Source: Petrolisthes cinctipes
Taxonomy: Eukaryota; Arthropoda; Malacostraca; Decapoda; Porcellanidae
DNA: 64,000 nucleotides
Direction of reading: 5' to 3'
Assembly: GCA_033782935.1 (NCBI GenBank)
Contig: JAWQEG010000286.1
Location: 5,221,501-5,285,500 of the forward strand
In this document: one piece after another, positions 24,339-38,605 of the stretch
How positions within the stretch are numbered: the stretch's first letter is position 1
Layout of the letters: every line of letters starts with the position of its first letter
Notes under the pieces: generated by a model
What the model was told of the DNA's origin: nothing
Seen by the model: only the letters and a program-made list of their open reading frames with translations
Database searches by the model: none
Program-made: the position numbers and the translations under genes

Positions 24339-26140
24339 AAAACATGATAAAAATCGATATTTTATGTGCCAAAAAGTCGATATCTCAAATTAAGGCCCAA
24401 AACACCCGAAAATTCTATATTTAGGGGTCCCAAAAGCGATCTGTACATGCCTACTCCGTGTTAGAGTATTTTCAAAATACAGGCCAAAAACATACTGAAA
24501 ATCGATCTTTTAGGTGCCCAAAAGTCGATATGAGCATGCATCTTCTGTACCCGTTTATATCTCAAATTCTGGCCCTAAACACCCGAAAATTCGATATTTT
24601 TGGGTCCCAGAAGCGGTCTGTACATGCCTACTCAGTGCTAGAATGTTTTCAAAATATAGGCTCAAAACATGCTTAAAATCGATATTTTAAGTGCCCAAAA
24701 GTCGATATGTGCATGTATCTTCTGTACCCGTTTATATCTCAAATTCTGGCCCTAAACACCCGAAAATTCGATATTTTGGGGTCCCAGAAGCAATCTGTAC
24801 ATGCCTACTCAGTGCTAGAATATTTTCAAAATATAGGCTAAATACATGCTAAAAATCGATATTTTAGGTGCTAAAAAGTCGATATCTCAAATTAAGGCCC
24901 AAAACACCCGAAAATTCGATATTTTGGGGTCCCAGAAGCGATCTGTACATGCCTACTCCGTGTTAGAGTATTTTCAAAATACATGCCCAAAACATGCTGA
25001 AAATCGATATTTTAGATGCCCAAAGTCAGTATGTGCATGTATCTTGTGTACCCGTTTATATCTTAAATTCAGGCTCAAAACACCCGAAAATTCAATATTT
25101 TGGGGTCCCAGAAGCAATCTGTACATGCCTACTCAGTGCTAGAATATTTTCAAAATATAGGCTCAAAACATGCTAAAAATCGATATTTTAAGTGCGTAAA
25201 GGCGATATCTCAAATTCAATCCCAAAACACCCGAAAATTCGATATTTAGGGGTCCCAGAAGGGATCTGTACATGCCTACTCCGTGTTAGAGTATTTTCAA
25301 AATACAGGCCAAAAACATACTGAAAATCGATCTTTTAGGTGCCCAAAAGTCGATATGTGCATGCATCTTCTGTACACGTTTATATCTCAAATTCTGGCCC
25401 TAAACACCCGAAAATTCGATATTTTTAGGTCCCAGAAGCGATCTGTACATGCCTACTCAGTGCAAGAATGTTTTCAAAATATAGGCTCAAAACATGCTCA
25501 AAATCGATATTTTAAGTGCGTAAAGGCGATATCTCAAATTCAGTCCCAAAACACCCGAAAATTCGATATTTAGGGGTCCCAGAAGCGATCTGTACATGCG
25601 TACTCCGTGTTAGAGTATTTTCAAAATACAGGCGAAAAACATACTGAAAATCGATCTTTAAGGTGCCCAAAAGACGATATGTGCATGCATCTTCTGTACC
25701 CTTTTATATCTCAAATTCTGGCCCTAAACACCCCAAAATTCAATATTTTGGGGTCCCAGAAGCGATCTGTACATGCCTACTCAGTGCTAGAATGTTTTCA
25801 AAATATAGGCTCAAAACATGCACAAATTCGATATTTTAGGTGCCCAAAAGACGATATGTGTATGAATCTTCTGTACTCGTTTATATCTCAAATTCAAGCT
25901 CAAAACACCCGAAAATTCGATATTTTGGGGTCCCAGAAGCGATCTGTACTTGCGTACTCCGTGTTAGAGTATTTTCAAAATACAGGCCCAAAACATGCTC
26001 AAAATCGATGTTTTAGGGGCCCAAAAGTCGATATGTGCATGCATCTTCAGTACCCGTTTATATCTCAAATTCAGGCTCAAAACAACAGAAAATTCGATAT
26101 TTTGGGGTCCCAGAAGCGATCTGTACATGCCTACTCCGTG
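24339..26140 (+). repeat. Divergent relative of block Q parts
   Basis: 24,458-25,280 resembles 29,924-30,745 and 33,460-34,284; 25,607-26,140 resembles 31,249-31,782 and 34,786-35,319 (offsets 5,642 and 9,179). Between these parts the offset changes from 5,465 to 5,642, a difference of 177 bp, so one L monomer present near 31,000 is missing here near 25,515. Shared variants include cttgtgtacccg, atttttaggtccc and caaaagacgatatg. Confidence 0.8.
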
Positions 26141-28864
26141 TTAGAGTATTTTCAAAATACAGGCCAAAAACACACTGAAAATCGATCTTTTAGGTGCCCA
26201 AAAGTCGATATGTGGATGCATCTTCTGTACCCGTTTAAATCTCAAATTCTGGCCCTAAACACCCAAAAAATCGTTTTTTTGGGGTCCCAGAAGCGATCTG
26301 TACATGCCTACTCAGTGCTAGAATTTTTTCAAAATATAGGCTCAAAACATGCTCAAAATCGATATTTGAGGTTCCCAAAAGTCGATATGTGCATGCATCT
26401 TCTGTATTCGTTTATATCTCAAATTCAAACTCAAAACACCCAAAAATTCGATATTTTGGGGTCCCAGAAGCGATCTGTACATGCCTACTCAGTGCTAGAA
26501 TATTTTCAAAATATAGGCTCAAAACATGCTAAAAATCGATATTTTTGGTGCGTAAAGGCAATATCTCAAATTAAGGCCCAAAACACCCGAAAATTCGATA
26601 TTTAGGGGTCCCAGAAGCGATCTGTACATGCCTAATTCGTGTTAGAGTATTTTCAAAATACAGGCCAAAAACATACTGAAAATCGATCTTTTAGGTGCAT
26701 GCATCTTCTGTACCCGTTTATATCTCAAATTCTGGCCCTAAACACCCGAAAATTCGATATTTTTGGGTCCCAGAAGCGATCTGTACATGCCTACTTAGTG
26801 CTAGAATGTTTTCAAAATATAGGCACAAAACATGCTCAAAATCGATATTTTAGGTGCCCAAAAGTCGATATGTGCATGCATCTTCTGTACCCGTTTATAT
26901 CTCAAATTCTGGCCTTAAACACCCGAAAATTCAATATTTTGGGGTCCCAAAAGTAATCTGTACATGCCTACTCAGTGCTAGAATATTTTCAAAATATAGG
27001 CTAAGAACATGCTAAAAATCGATATTTTAGGTGCCAAAAATTCGATATCTCAAATTCAGTCCCAAAACATCCGAAAATTCGATATTTAGGGGTCCCAAAA
27101 GCGATCTGTACATGCCTACTCCGTGTTAGAGTATTTTCAAAATACAGGCATAAAACATGCTCAAAATCGATGTTTTAGGTGCCAAAAAGTCGATATGTGC
27201 ATGCACCTTCAGTACCCGTTTATATCTCAAATTCAGGCTCAAAACACCCGAAAATTCTATATTTTGGGGTCCCAGAAGCAATCTGTACATGCCTACTCAA
27301 TGCTAGAATATTTTCAAAATATAGGCTAAAAACATGCTAAAAATCGATATTTTAGGTGCCAAAAAGTCGATATCTCAAATTAAGGCCCAAAACACCCGAA
27401 AATTCGATATTTAGGGGTCCCAGAAGCGATCTGTACATGCCTACTCAGTGCTAAAATATTTTCAAAATATAGGCTCAAAACATGCTAAAAATCGATATTT
27501 TAGGTGCATAAAGGCGGTATCTCAAATTCAGGCCCAAAACACCCGAAAATTCGATATTTTGGGGTCCCAGAAGCGATCTGTACATGCCTACTCCGTGTTA
27601 GAGTATTTTCAAAATACAGGCCTAAAACATGCTCAAAATCGATGTTTTAGGTACCCAAAAGTCGATATGTGCATGCATCTTCAGTACCCGTTTATGTCTC
27701 AAATTCAGGCTCAAAACACCCGAAAATTCGATATTTTGGGGTCCCAGAAGCGATCTGTACATGCCTACTCCGTGTTAGAGTATTTTCAAAATACAGGCCT
27801 AAAACATGCTGAAAATCGATATTTTAGATGACCAAAGTCAATATGTGCATGTATCTTCTGTACCCGTTTATATCTCAAATTCAGGCTTAAAACACCCGAA
27901 AATTCAATATTTTGGGGTCCCAGAAGCAATCTGTACATGCCTACTCAGTGCTAGAATATTTTCAAAATATAGATTTAAAACATGCTAAAAATCGATATTT
28001 TAGGTGCGTAAAACCGATATCTCAAATTCAGTCCCAAAACACCCGAAAATTCGATATTTAGGGGTCCCAGAAAGAATCTGTACATGCCTACTCCGTGTTA
28101 GAGTATTTTCAAAATACAGGCCAAAAACATACTGAAAATCGATCATTTAGGTGCCCAAAAGTCGATATGTGCATGCATCTTCTGTACCCGTTTATATCTC
28201 AAATTCTGGCCCTAAACACCCGAAAATTCGATATTTTGGGGTCCCAGAAGCGATCTGTACATGCCTACTCCGTGTTAGAGTATTTTCAAAATACAGGCCA
28301 AAAACATACTGAAAATCGATCTTTTAGGTGCCCAAAAGTCGATATGTGCATGAATCTTCTGTACCCGTTTATATCTCAAATTCTGGCCTTAAACACCCGA
28401 AAATTCAATATTTTGGGGTCCCAGAAATAATCTGTACATGCCTACTCAGTGCTAGAATATTTTCAAAATATAGGCTAAAAACATGCTAAAAATCGATATT
28501 TTAGGTGCCAAAAAGTCGATATCTCAAATTCAGTCCCAAAACATCCGAAAATTCTATATTTAAGGGTCCCAGAAGCGATCTGTACATGCCTAATCCGTGT
28601 TAGAGTATTTTCAAAATACAGGCATAAAACATGCTCAAAATCGATGTTTTAGGAGCCAAAAAGTCGATATGTGCATGCACCTTCAGTACCCGTTTATATC
28701 TCAAATTCAGGCTCAAAACACCCGAAAATTCGATATTTTGGGGTCCCAGAAGCAATCTGTACATGCCTACTCAGTGCTAGAATATTTTCAAAATAAAGGC
28801 TAAAAACATGCTAAAAATCGATATTTTAGGTGCCAAAAAGTCGATATCTCAAATTAAGGCCCAA
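26141..28864 (+). repeat. Large block P, copy 1
   Basis: Recurs at about 35,644-38,605, first at offset 9,503 and then at 9,650. Shared markers: atatgtggatgcatc, gtttaaatctcaaattctgg, the 18-bp deletion at 26,695, ggcggtatctc, gtttatgtctcaaattc, agatttaaaacatgc and gaaataatctgtacatg. Relative to copy 2 it lacks one 147-bp S monomer near 28,250. Confidence 0.87.
26695..26704 (+). repeat. Monomer with 18-bp internal deletion (landmark, P copy)
   Basis: Here ttttaggtgcatgcatcttc replaces the usual form, in which 18 further bases (cccaaaagtcgatatgtg, up to register) lie between two GTGC copies. The product is a 159-bp L-derived monomer. The same deletion is at about 36,198 in P', so it predates that duplication. 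Confidence 0.85.
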
Positions 28865-31800
28865 AACACCCGAAAATTCGATATTTTGGGGTCCCAGAAG
28901 CGATGTGTACATGCCTACTCCGTGTTAGAGTATTTTCAAAATACAGGCCCAAAACATGCTCAAAATCGATATTTTAGATGCCCAAAGTCAATATGTGCAT
29001 GTATCTTCTGTACCCGTTTATATCTCAAATTCAGGCTCAAAACACCCGAAAATTAAATATTTTGGGGTCCCAGAAGCAATCTGTACATGCCTACTCAGTG
29101 CTAGAATATTTTCAAAATACAGGCCCAAAACATGCTGAAAATCGATATTTTAGATGCCCAAAGTCAATATGTGCATGTATCTTCTGTACCCGTTTATATC
29201 TCAAATTCAGGCTCAAAACACCCGAAAATTAAATATTTTGGGGTCCCAGAAGCAATCTGTACATGCCTACTCAGTGCTAGAATATTTTCAAAATATAGGC
29301 TCAAAACATGCTAAAAATCGATATTTTAGGTGCGTAAAGGCGATATCTCAAATTCAGTCCCAAAACACCCGAAAATTCGATATTTAGGGGTCCCAGAAGC
29401 GGTCTGTACATGCGATCTCCGTGTTAGAGTATTTTCAAAATACAGGCCCAAAACATGCTCAAAATCGATGTTTTAGGTGCCCAAAAGTCGATATGTGCAT
29501 GCATCTTCAGTACCCGTTTATATCTCAAATTCAGGCTCAAAACACCCGAAAATTCGATATTTTGGGGTCCCAGAAGCGATCTGTACATGCCTACTCCGTG
29601 TTAGAGTATTTTCAAAATACAGGCCCAAAACATGCTGAAAATCAATATTTTAGATTCCCAGAGTCAATATGTGCATGTATCTTCTGTACCCGTTTATATC
29701 TCAAATTCAGGCTCAAAACACCCGAAAATTTGATATTTTAGGGTCCCAGAAGCAATCTGTACATGCCTACTCAGTGCTAGAATATTTTGAATAAATATAG
29801 ACTAAAAACATGATAAAAATCGATATTTTAGGTGCGAAAAAGTCGATATCTCAAATTAAGGCCCAAAACACCTGAAAATTCTATATTTAGGGATCCCAAA
29901 AGCGATCTGTACATGCCTACTCCGTGTTAGAGTATTTTCAAAATACAGGCCAAAAACATACTGAAAATCGATCTTTTAGGTGCCCAAAAGTCGATATGTG
30001 CATGCATCTTCTGTACCCGTTTATATCTCAAATTCTGGCCCTAAACACCCGAAAATTCGATATTTTTGGGATCAGAAGCGATCTGTACATGCCTACTCAG
30101 TGCTAGAATGTTTTCAAAATATAGGCTCAAAACATGCTTAAAATCGATATTTTAAGTGCCCAAAAGTCGATATGTGCATGCATCTTCTGTACCCGTTTAT
30201 ATCTCAAATTCTGGCCCTAAACACCCGAAAATTCGATATTTTGGGGTCCCAGAAGCAATCTGTACATGCCTACTCAGTGCTAGAATATTTTCAAAATATA
30301 GGCTAATTACATGCTAAAAATCGATATTTTAGGTGCTAAAAAGTCGATATCTCAAATAAAGGCCCAAAACACCCGAAAATTCGATATTTTGGGGTCCCAG
30401 AAGCGATCTGTACATGCCTACTCCGTGTTAGAGTATTTTCAAAATACATGCCCAAAACATGCTGAAAATCGATATTTTAGATGCCCAAAGTCAATATGTG
30501 CATGTATCTTGTGTACCCGTTTATATCTCAAATTCAGGCTCAAAACACCCGAAAATTCAATATTTTGGGGTCCCAGAAGCAATCTGTACATGCCTACTCA
30601 GTGCTAGAATATTTTCAAAATATAGGCTCAAAACATGCTAAAAATCGATATTTTAAGTGCGTAGAGGCGATATCTCAAATTCAGTCCCAAAACACCCGAA
30701 AATTCGATATTTAGGGGTCCCAGAAGGGATCTGTACATGCCTACTCCGTGTTAGAGTATTTTCAAAATACAGGCCAAAAACATACTGAAAATAGATCTTT
30801 TAGGTGCCCAAAAGTCGATATGTGCATGCACCTTCTGTACACGTTTATATCTCAAATTCTGGCCCTAAACACCCGAAAATTCGATATTTTTAGGTCCCAG
30901 AAGCGATCTGTACATGCCTACTCAGTGCTAGAATGTTTTCAAAATATAGGCTCAAAACATGCTCAAAATCGATATTTTAAGTGCCCAAAAGTCGATATGT
31001 GCATGTATCTTCTGTACCCGTTTATATCTCAAATTCAGGCTCAAAACACCCGAAAGTTCAATATTTTGGGGTCCCAGAAGCAATCTGTACATGCCTACTC
31101 AGTGCTAGAATATTTTCAAAATATAGGCTCAAAACATGCTAAAAATCGATATTTTAGGTGCGTAAAGGCGATATCTCAAATTCAGTCCCAAAACACCCGA
31201 AAATTCGATATTTAGGGGTCCCAGAAGCGATCTGTACATGCGTACTCCGTGTTAGAGTATTTTCAAAATACAGGCGAAAAACATACTGAAAATCGATCTT
31301 TAAGGTGCCCAAAAGACGATATGTGCATGCATCTTCTGTACCCTTTTATATCTCAAATTCTGGCCCTAAACACCCCAAAATTCAATATTTTGGGGTCCCA
31401 GAAGCGATCTGTACATGCCTACTCAGTGCTAGAATGTTTTCAAAATATAGGCTCAAAACATGCACAAATTCGATATTTTAGGTGCCCAAAAGACGATATG
31501 TGTATGAATCTTCTGTACTCGTTTATATCTCAAATTCAAGCTCAAAACACCCGAAAATTCGATATTTTGGGGTCCCAGAAGCGATCTGTACTTGCGTACT
31601 CCGTGTTAGAGTATTTTCAAAATACAGGCCCAAAACATGCTCAAAATCGATGTTTTAGGGGCCCAAAAGTCGATATGTGCATGCATCTTCAGTACCCGTT
31701 TATATCTCAAATTCAGGCTCAAAACAACAGAAAATTCGATATTTTGGGGTCCCAGAAGCGATCTGTACATGCCTACTCCGTGTTAGAGTATTTTCAAAAT

Positions 31801-32400
31801 ACAGGCCCAAAACATGTTGAAAATCGATATTTTAGATGCCCAAAGTCAATATGTGCATGCATCTTCTGTACCCGTTTATATATCAAATTCAGGCTCAAAA
31901 CACCCGAAAATTCAATATTTTGGGGTCCCAGAAGCAATCTATACATGCCTACTCAGTGCTAGAATATTTTCAAAATATAGGCTAAAAACGTGCTAAAAAT
32001 CGATATTTTAGGTGCCAAAAAGTCGATATCTCAAATTCAGTCCCAAAACACCCAAAAATTCGATATTTAGGGGTCCCAGAAGGGATCTGTACATGCCTAC
32101 TCCGTGTTAGAGTATTTTCAAAATACAGGCCAAAAACATACTGAAAATCGATCTTTTAGGTGCCCAAAAGTCGATATGTGCATGCATCTTCTGTACCCGT
32201 TTATATCTCAAATTCTGGCCCTAAACACCCGAAAATTCGATATTTTTGGGTCCCAGAAGCGATCTGTACATGCCTACTCAGTGCTAGAATGTTTTCAAAA
32301 TATAGGCTCAAAACATGCTTAAAATCGATATTTTAAGTGCCCAAAAGTCGATATGTGCATGCTTCTTCTGTACCCGTTTATATCTCAAATTCTGGCCCTA
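28865..32400 (+). repeat. Large block Q, copy 1 (about 3,536 bp)
   Basis: Bases 28,865-32,133 recur at 32,401-35,670 at offset 3,536, rising to 3,537 after a one-base loss near 30,070 (tttttgggatcagaagcg). By eye the copies differ at only a handful of places, for example gaaaatttgatatttt against gaaaattcaatatttt near 29,728, aataaagg against aattaagg near 30,357, and cccagaagcg against cccaaaagcg near 31,575. Bases 32,134-32,400 belong to the period but are not conserved in the copy. Confidence 0.9.
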
Positions 32401-35400
32401 AACACCCGAAAATTCGATATTTTGGGGTCCCAGAAGCGATGTGTACATGCCTACTCCGTGTTAGAGTATTTTCAAAATACAGGCCCAAAACATGCTCAAA
32501 ATCGATATTTTAGATGCCCAAAGTCAATATGTGCATGTATCTTCTGTACCCGTTTATATCTCAAATTCAGGCTCAAAACACCCGAAAATTAAATATTTTG
32601 GGGTCCCAGAAGCAATCTGTACATGCCTACTCAGTGCTAGAATATTTTCAAAATACAGGCCCAAAACATGCTGAAAATCGATATTTTAGATGCCCAAAGT
32701 CAATATGTGCATGTATCTTCTGTACCCGTTTATATCTCAAATTCAGGCTCAAAACACCCGAAAATTAAATATTTTGGGGTCCCAGAAGCAATCTGTACAT
32801 GCCTACTCAGTGCTAGAATATTTTCAAAATATAGGCTCAAAACATGCTAAAAATCGATATTTTAGGTGCGTAAAGGCGATATCTCAAATTCAGTCCCAAA
32901 ACACCCGAAAATTCGATATTTAGGGGTCCCAGAAGCGGTCTGTACATGCGATCTCCGTGTTAGAGTATTTTCAAAATACAGGCCCAAAACATGCTCAAAA
33001 TCGATGTTTTAGGTGCCCAAAAGTCGATATGTGCATGCATCTTCAGTACCCGTTTATATCTCAAATTCAGGCTCAAAACACCCGAAAATTCGATATTTTG
33101 GGGTCCCAGAAGCGATCTGTACATGCCTACTCCGTGTTAGAGTATTTTCAAAATACAGGCCCAAAACATGCTGAAAATCAATATTTTAGATTCCCAGAGT
33201 CAATATGTGCATGTATCTTCTGTACCCGTTTATATCTCAAATTCAGGCTCAAAACACCCGAAAATTCAATATTTTAGGGTCCCAGAAGCAATCTGTACAT
33301 GCCTACTCAGTGCTAGAATATTTTGAATAAATATAGACTAAAAACATGATAAAAATCGATATTTTAGGTGCGAAAAAGTCGATATCTCAAATTAAGGCCC
33401 AAAACACCCGAAAATTCTATATTTAGGGATCCCAAAAGCGATCTGTACATGCCTACTCCGTGTTAGAGTATTTTCAAAATACAGGCCAAAAACATACTGA
33501 AAATCGATCTTTTAGGTGCCCAAAAGTCGATATGTGCATGCATCTTCTGTACCCGTTTATATCTCAAATTCTGGCCCTAAACACCCGAAAATTCGATATT
33601 TTTGGGTCCCAGAAGCGATCTGTACATGCCTACTCAGTGCTAGAATGTTTTCAAAATATAGGCTCAAAACATGCTTAAAATCGATATTTTAAGTGCCCAA
33701 AAGTCGATATGTGCATGCATCTTCTGTACCCGTTTATATCTCAAATTCTGGCCCTAAACACCCGAAAATTCGATATTTTGGGGTCCCAGAAGCAATCTGT
33801 ACATGCCTACTCAGTGCTAGAATATTTTCAAAATATAGGCTAATTACATGCTAAAAATCGATATTTTAGGTGCTAAAAAGTCGATATCTCAAATTAAGGC
33901 CCAAAACACCCGAAAATTCGATATTTTGGGGTCCCAGAAGCGATCTGTACATGCCTACTCCGTGTTAGAGTATTTTCAAAATACATGCCCAAAACATGCT
34001 GAAAATCGATATTTTAGATGCCCAAAGTCAATATGTGCATGTATCTTGTGTACCCGTTTATATCTCAAATTCAGGCTCAAAACACCCGAAAATTCAATAT
34101 TTTGGGGTCCCAGAAGCAATCTGTACATGCCTACTCAGTGCTAGAATATTTTCAAAATATAGGCTCAAAACATGCTAAAAATCGATATTTTAAGTGCGTA
34201 GAGGCGATATCTCAAATTCAGTCCCAAAACACCCGAAAATTCGATATTTAGGGGTCCCAGAAGGGATCTGTACATGCCTACTCCGTGTTAGAGTATTTTC
34301 AAAATACAGGCCAAAAACATACTGAAAATAGATCTTTTAGGTGCCCAAAAGTCGATATGTGCATGCACCTTCTGTACACGTTTATATCTCAAATTCTGGC
34401 CCTAAACACCCGAAAATTCGATATTTTTAGGTCCCAGAAGCGATCTGTACATGCCTACTCAGTGCTAGAATGTTTTCAAAATATAGGCTCAAAACATGCT
34501 CAAAATCGATATTTTAAGTGCCCAAAAGTCGATATGTGCATGTATCTTCTGTACCCGTTTATATCTCAAATTCAGGCTCAAAACACCCGAAAGTTCAATA
34601 TTTTGGGGTCCCAGAAGCAATCTGTACATGCCTACTCAGTGCTAGAATATTTTCAAAATATAGGCTCAAAACATGCTAAAAATCGATATTTTAGGTGCGT
34701 AAAGGCGATATCTCAAATTCAGTCCCAAAACACCCGAAAATTCGATATTTAGGGGTCCCAGAAGCGATCTGTACATGCGTACTCCGTGTTAGAGTATTTT
34801 CAAAATACAGGCGAAAAACATACTGAAAATCGATCTTTAAGGTGCCCAAAAGACGATATGTGCATGCATCTTCTGTACCCTTTTATATCTCAAATTCTGG
34901 CCCTAAACACCCCAAAATTCAATATTTTGGGGTCCCAGAAGCGATCTGTACATGCCTACTCAGTGCTAGAATGTTTTCAAAATATAGGCTCAAAACATGC
35001 ACAAATTCGATATTTTAGGTGCCCAAAAGACGATATGTGTATGAATCTTCTGTACTCGTTTATATCTCAAATTCAAGCTCAAAACACCCGAAAATTCGAT
35101 ATTTTGGGGTCCCAAAAGCGATCTGTACTTGCGTACTCCGTGTTAGAGTATTTTCAAAATACAGGCCCAAAACATGCTCAAAATCGATGTTTTAGGGGCC
35201 CAAAAGTCGATATGTGCATGCATCTTCAGTACCCGTTTATATCTCAAATTCAGGCTCAAAACAACAGAAAATTCGATATTTTGGGGTCCCAGAAGCGATC
35301 TGTACATGCCTACTCCGTGTTAGAGTATTTTCAAAATACAGGCCCAAAACATGTTGAAAATCGATATTTTAGATGCCCAAAGTCAATATGTGCATGCATC

Positions 35401-35670
35401 TTCTGTACCCGTTTATATATCAAATTCAGGCTCAAAACACCCGAAAATTCAATATTTTGGGGTCCCAGAAGCAATCTATACATGCCTACTCAGTGCTAGA
35501 ATATTTTCAAAATATAGGCTAAAAACGTGCTAAAAATCGATATTTTAGGTGCCAAAAAGTCGATATCTCAAATTCAGTCCCAAAACACCCAAAAATTCGA
35601 TATTTAGGGGTCCCAGAAGGGATCTGTACATGCCTACTCCGTGTTAGAGTATTTTCAAAATACAGGCCAA
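32401..35670 (+). repeat. Large block Q', tandem copy 2
   Basis: Near-identical direct copy of Q. Its right end merges into block P': the sequence switches at about 35,623-35,670, where acacactgaaaatcg (P type) replaces acatactgaaaatcg (Q type). Confidence 0.9.
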
Positions 35671-38605
35671 AAACACACTGAAAATCGATCTTTTAGGTGC
35701 CCAAAAGTCGATATGTGGATGCATCTTCTGTACCCGTTTAAATCTCAAATTCTGGCCCTAAACACCCAAAAAATCGATATTTTGGGGTCCCAGAAGCGAT
35801 CTGTACATGCCTACTCAGTGCTAGAATGTTTTCAAAATATAGGCTCAAAACATGCTCAAAATCGATATTTGAGGTTCCCAAAAGTCGATATGTGCATGCA
35901 TCTTCTGTACTCGTTTATATCTCAAATTCAAACTCAAAACACCCGAAAATTCGATATTTTGGGGTCCCAGAAGCGATCTGTACATGCCTACTCAGTGCTA
36001 GAATATTTTCAAAATATAGGCTCAAAACATGCTAAAAATCGATATTTTTGGTGCGTAAAGGCGATATCTCAAATTAAGGCCCAAAACACCCGAAAATTCG
36101 ATATTTAGGGGTCCCAGAAGCGATCTGTACATGCCTAATTCGTGTTAGAGTATTTTCAAAATACAGGCCAAAAACATACTGAAAATCGATCTTTTAGGTG
36201 CATGCATCTTCTGTACCCGTTTATATCTCAAATTCTGGCCCTAAACACCCAAAAATTCGATATTTTTGGGTCCCAGAAGCGATCTGTACATGCCTACTTC
36301 GTGCTAGAATGTTTTCAAAATATAGGTACAAAACATGCTCAAAATCGATATTTTAGGTGCCCAAAAGTCGATATGTGCATGCATCTTCTGTACCCGTTTA
36401 TATCTCAAATTCTGGCCTTAAACACCCGAAAATTCAATATTTTGGGGTCCCAAAAGTAATCTGTACATGCCTACTCAGTGCTAGAATATTTTCAAAATAT
36501 AGGCTAAGAACATGCTAAAAATCGATATTTTAGGTGCCAAAAATTCGATATCTCAAATTCAGTCCCAAAACATCCGAAAATTCGATATTTAGGGGTCCCA
36601 AAAGCGATCTGTACATGCCTACTCCGTGTTAGAGTATTTTCAAAATACAGGCATAAAACATGCTCAAAATCGATGTTTTAGGTGCCAAAAAGTCGATATG
36701 TGCATGCACCTTCAGTACCCGTTTATATCTCAAATTCAGGCTCAAAACACCCGAAAATTCTATATTTTGGGGTCCAAGAAGCAATCTGTACATGCCTACT
36801 CAGTGCTAGAATATTTTCAAAATATAGGCTAAAAACATGCTAAAAATCGATATTTTAGGTGCCAAAAAGTCGATATCTCAAATTAAGTCCCAAAACACCC
36901 GAAAATTCGATATTTAGGGGTCCCAGAAGCGATCTGTACATGCCTACTCAGTGCTAAAATATTTTCAAAATATAGGCTCAAAACATGCTAAAAATCGATA
37001 TTTTAGGTGCATAAAGGCGGTATCTCAAATTCAGGCCCAAAACACCCGAAAATTCGATATTTTGGGGTCCCAGAAGCGATCTGTACATGCCTACTCCGTG
37101 TTAGAGTATTTTCAAAATACAGGCATAAAACATGCTCAAAATCGATGTTTTAGGTACCCAAAAGTCGATATTTGCATGCATCTTCAGTACCCGTTTATGT
37201 CTCAAATTCAGGCTCAAAACACCCGAAAATTCGATATTTTGGGGTCCCAGAAGCGATCTGTACATGCCTACTCCGTGTTAGAGTATTTTCAAAATACAGG
37301 CCTAAAACATGCTGAAAATCGATATTTTAGATGACCAAAGTCAATATGTGCATGTATCTTCTGTACCCGTTTATATCTCAAATTCAGGCTTAAAACACCC
37401 GAAAATTCAATATTTTGGGGTCCCAGAAGCAATCTGTACATGCCTACTCAGTGCTAGAATATTTTCAAAATATAGATTTAAAACATGCTAAAAAACGATA
37501 TTTTAGGTGCGTAAAACCGATATCTCAAATTCAGTCCCAAAACACCCGAAAATTCGATATTTAGGGGTCCCAGAAGGAATCTGTACATGCCTACTCCGTG
37601 TTAGAGTATTTTCAAAATACAGGCCAAAAACATACTGAAAATCGATCTTTTAGGTGCCCAAAAGTCGATATGTGCATGCATCTTCTGTACCCGTTTATAT
37701 CTCAAATTCTGGCCCTAAACACCCGAAAATTTGATATTTTGGGGTCCCAGAAGCGATCTGTACATGCCTACTCAGTGCTAGAATATTTTCAAAATATAGG
37801 CTCAAAACATGCTAAAAATCGATATTTTAGGTGCGTAAAGGCGATATCTAAAATTAAGACCCAAAACACTCGAAAATTCGATATTTAGGGGTCCCAGAAG
37901 CGATCTGTACATGCCTACTCCGTGTTAGAGTATTTTCAAAATACAGGCCAAAAACATACTGAAAATCGATCTTTTAGGTGCCCAAAAGTCGATATGTGCA
38001 TGAATCTTTTGTACCCGTTTATATCTCAAATTCTGGCCTTAAACACCCGAAAATTCAATATTTTGGGGTCCCAGAAATAATCTGTACATGCCTACTCAGT
38101 GCTAGAATATTTTCAAAATATAGGCTAAAAACATGCTAAAAATCGTTATTTTAGGTGCCAAAAAGTCGATATCTCAAATTCAGTCCCAAAACATCCGAAA
38201 ATTCTATATTTAGGGGTCCCAGAAGCGATCTGTACATGCCTAATCCGTGTTAGAGTATTTTCAAAATACAGGCATAAAACATGCTCAAAATCGATGTTTT
38301 AGGAGCCAAAAAGTCGATATGTGCATGCACCTTCAGTACCCGTTTATATCTCAAATTCAGGCTCAAAACACCCGAAAATTCGATATTTTGGGGTCCCAGA
38401 AGCAATCTGTACATGCCTACTCAGTGCTAGAATATTTTCAAAATAAAGGCTAAAAACATGCTAAAAATCGATATTTTAGTTGCCAAAAAGTCGATATCTC
38501 AAATTAAGGCCCAAAACACCCGAAAATTCGATATTTTGGGGTCCCAGAAGCGATGTGTACATGCCTACTCCGTGTTAGAGTATTTTCAAAATACAGGCCC
38601 AAAAC
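35644..38605 (+). repeat. Large block P', copy 2
   Basis: Copy of P, plus the first ~90 bp of Q after it (gcgatgtgtacatgcc near 38,552 matches 28,902). It contains an extra 147-bp S monomer near 37,750-37,900 (gtgcgtaaaggcgatatcta) that P lacks. It ends where gatattttagatgccc becomes gatattttagattccc. Confidence 0.87.
36198..36207 (+). repeat. Monomer with 18-bp internal deletion (landmark, P' copy)
   Basis: Second occurrence of the GTGC-bounded 18-bp deletion, exactly 9,503 bp after the first. I saw it nowhere else in the window. Confidence 0.85.

Noticed and set aside
25607..26605. Forward open reading frame of 332 codons, and many others of 60-334 codons, as candidate genes
   Set aside because: The peptides are the same 49-59-residue satellite translation repeated, present in several frames at once, with starts and stops set by single-base monomer variants. 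There is no gene context, and no domain that I recognise.
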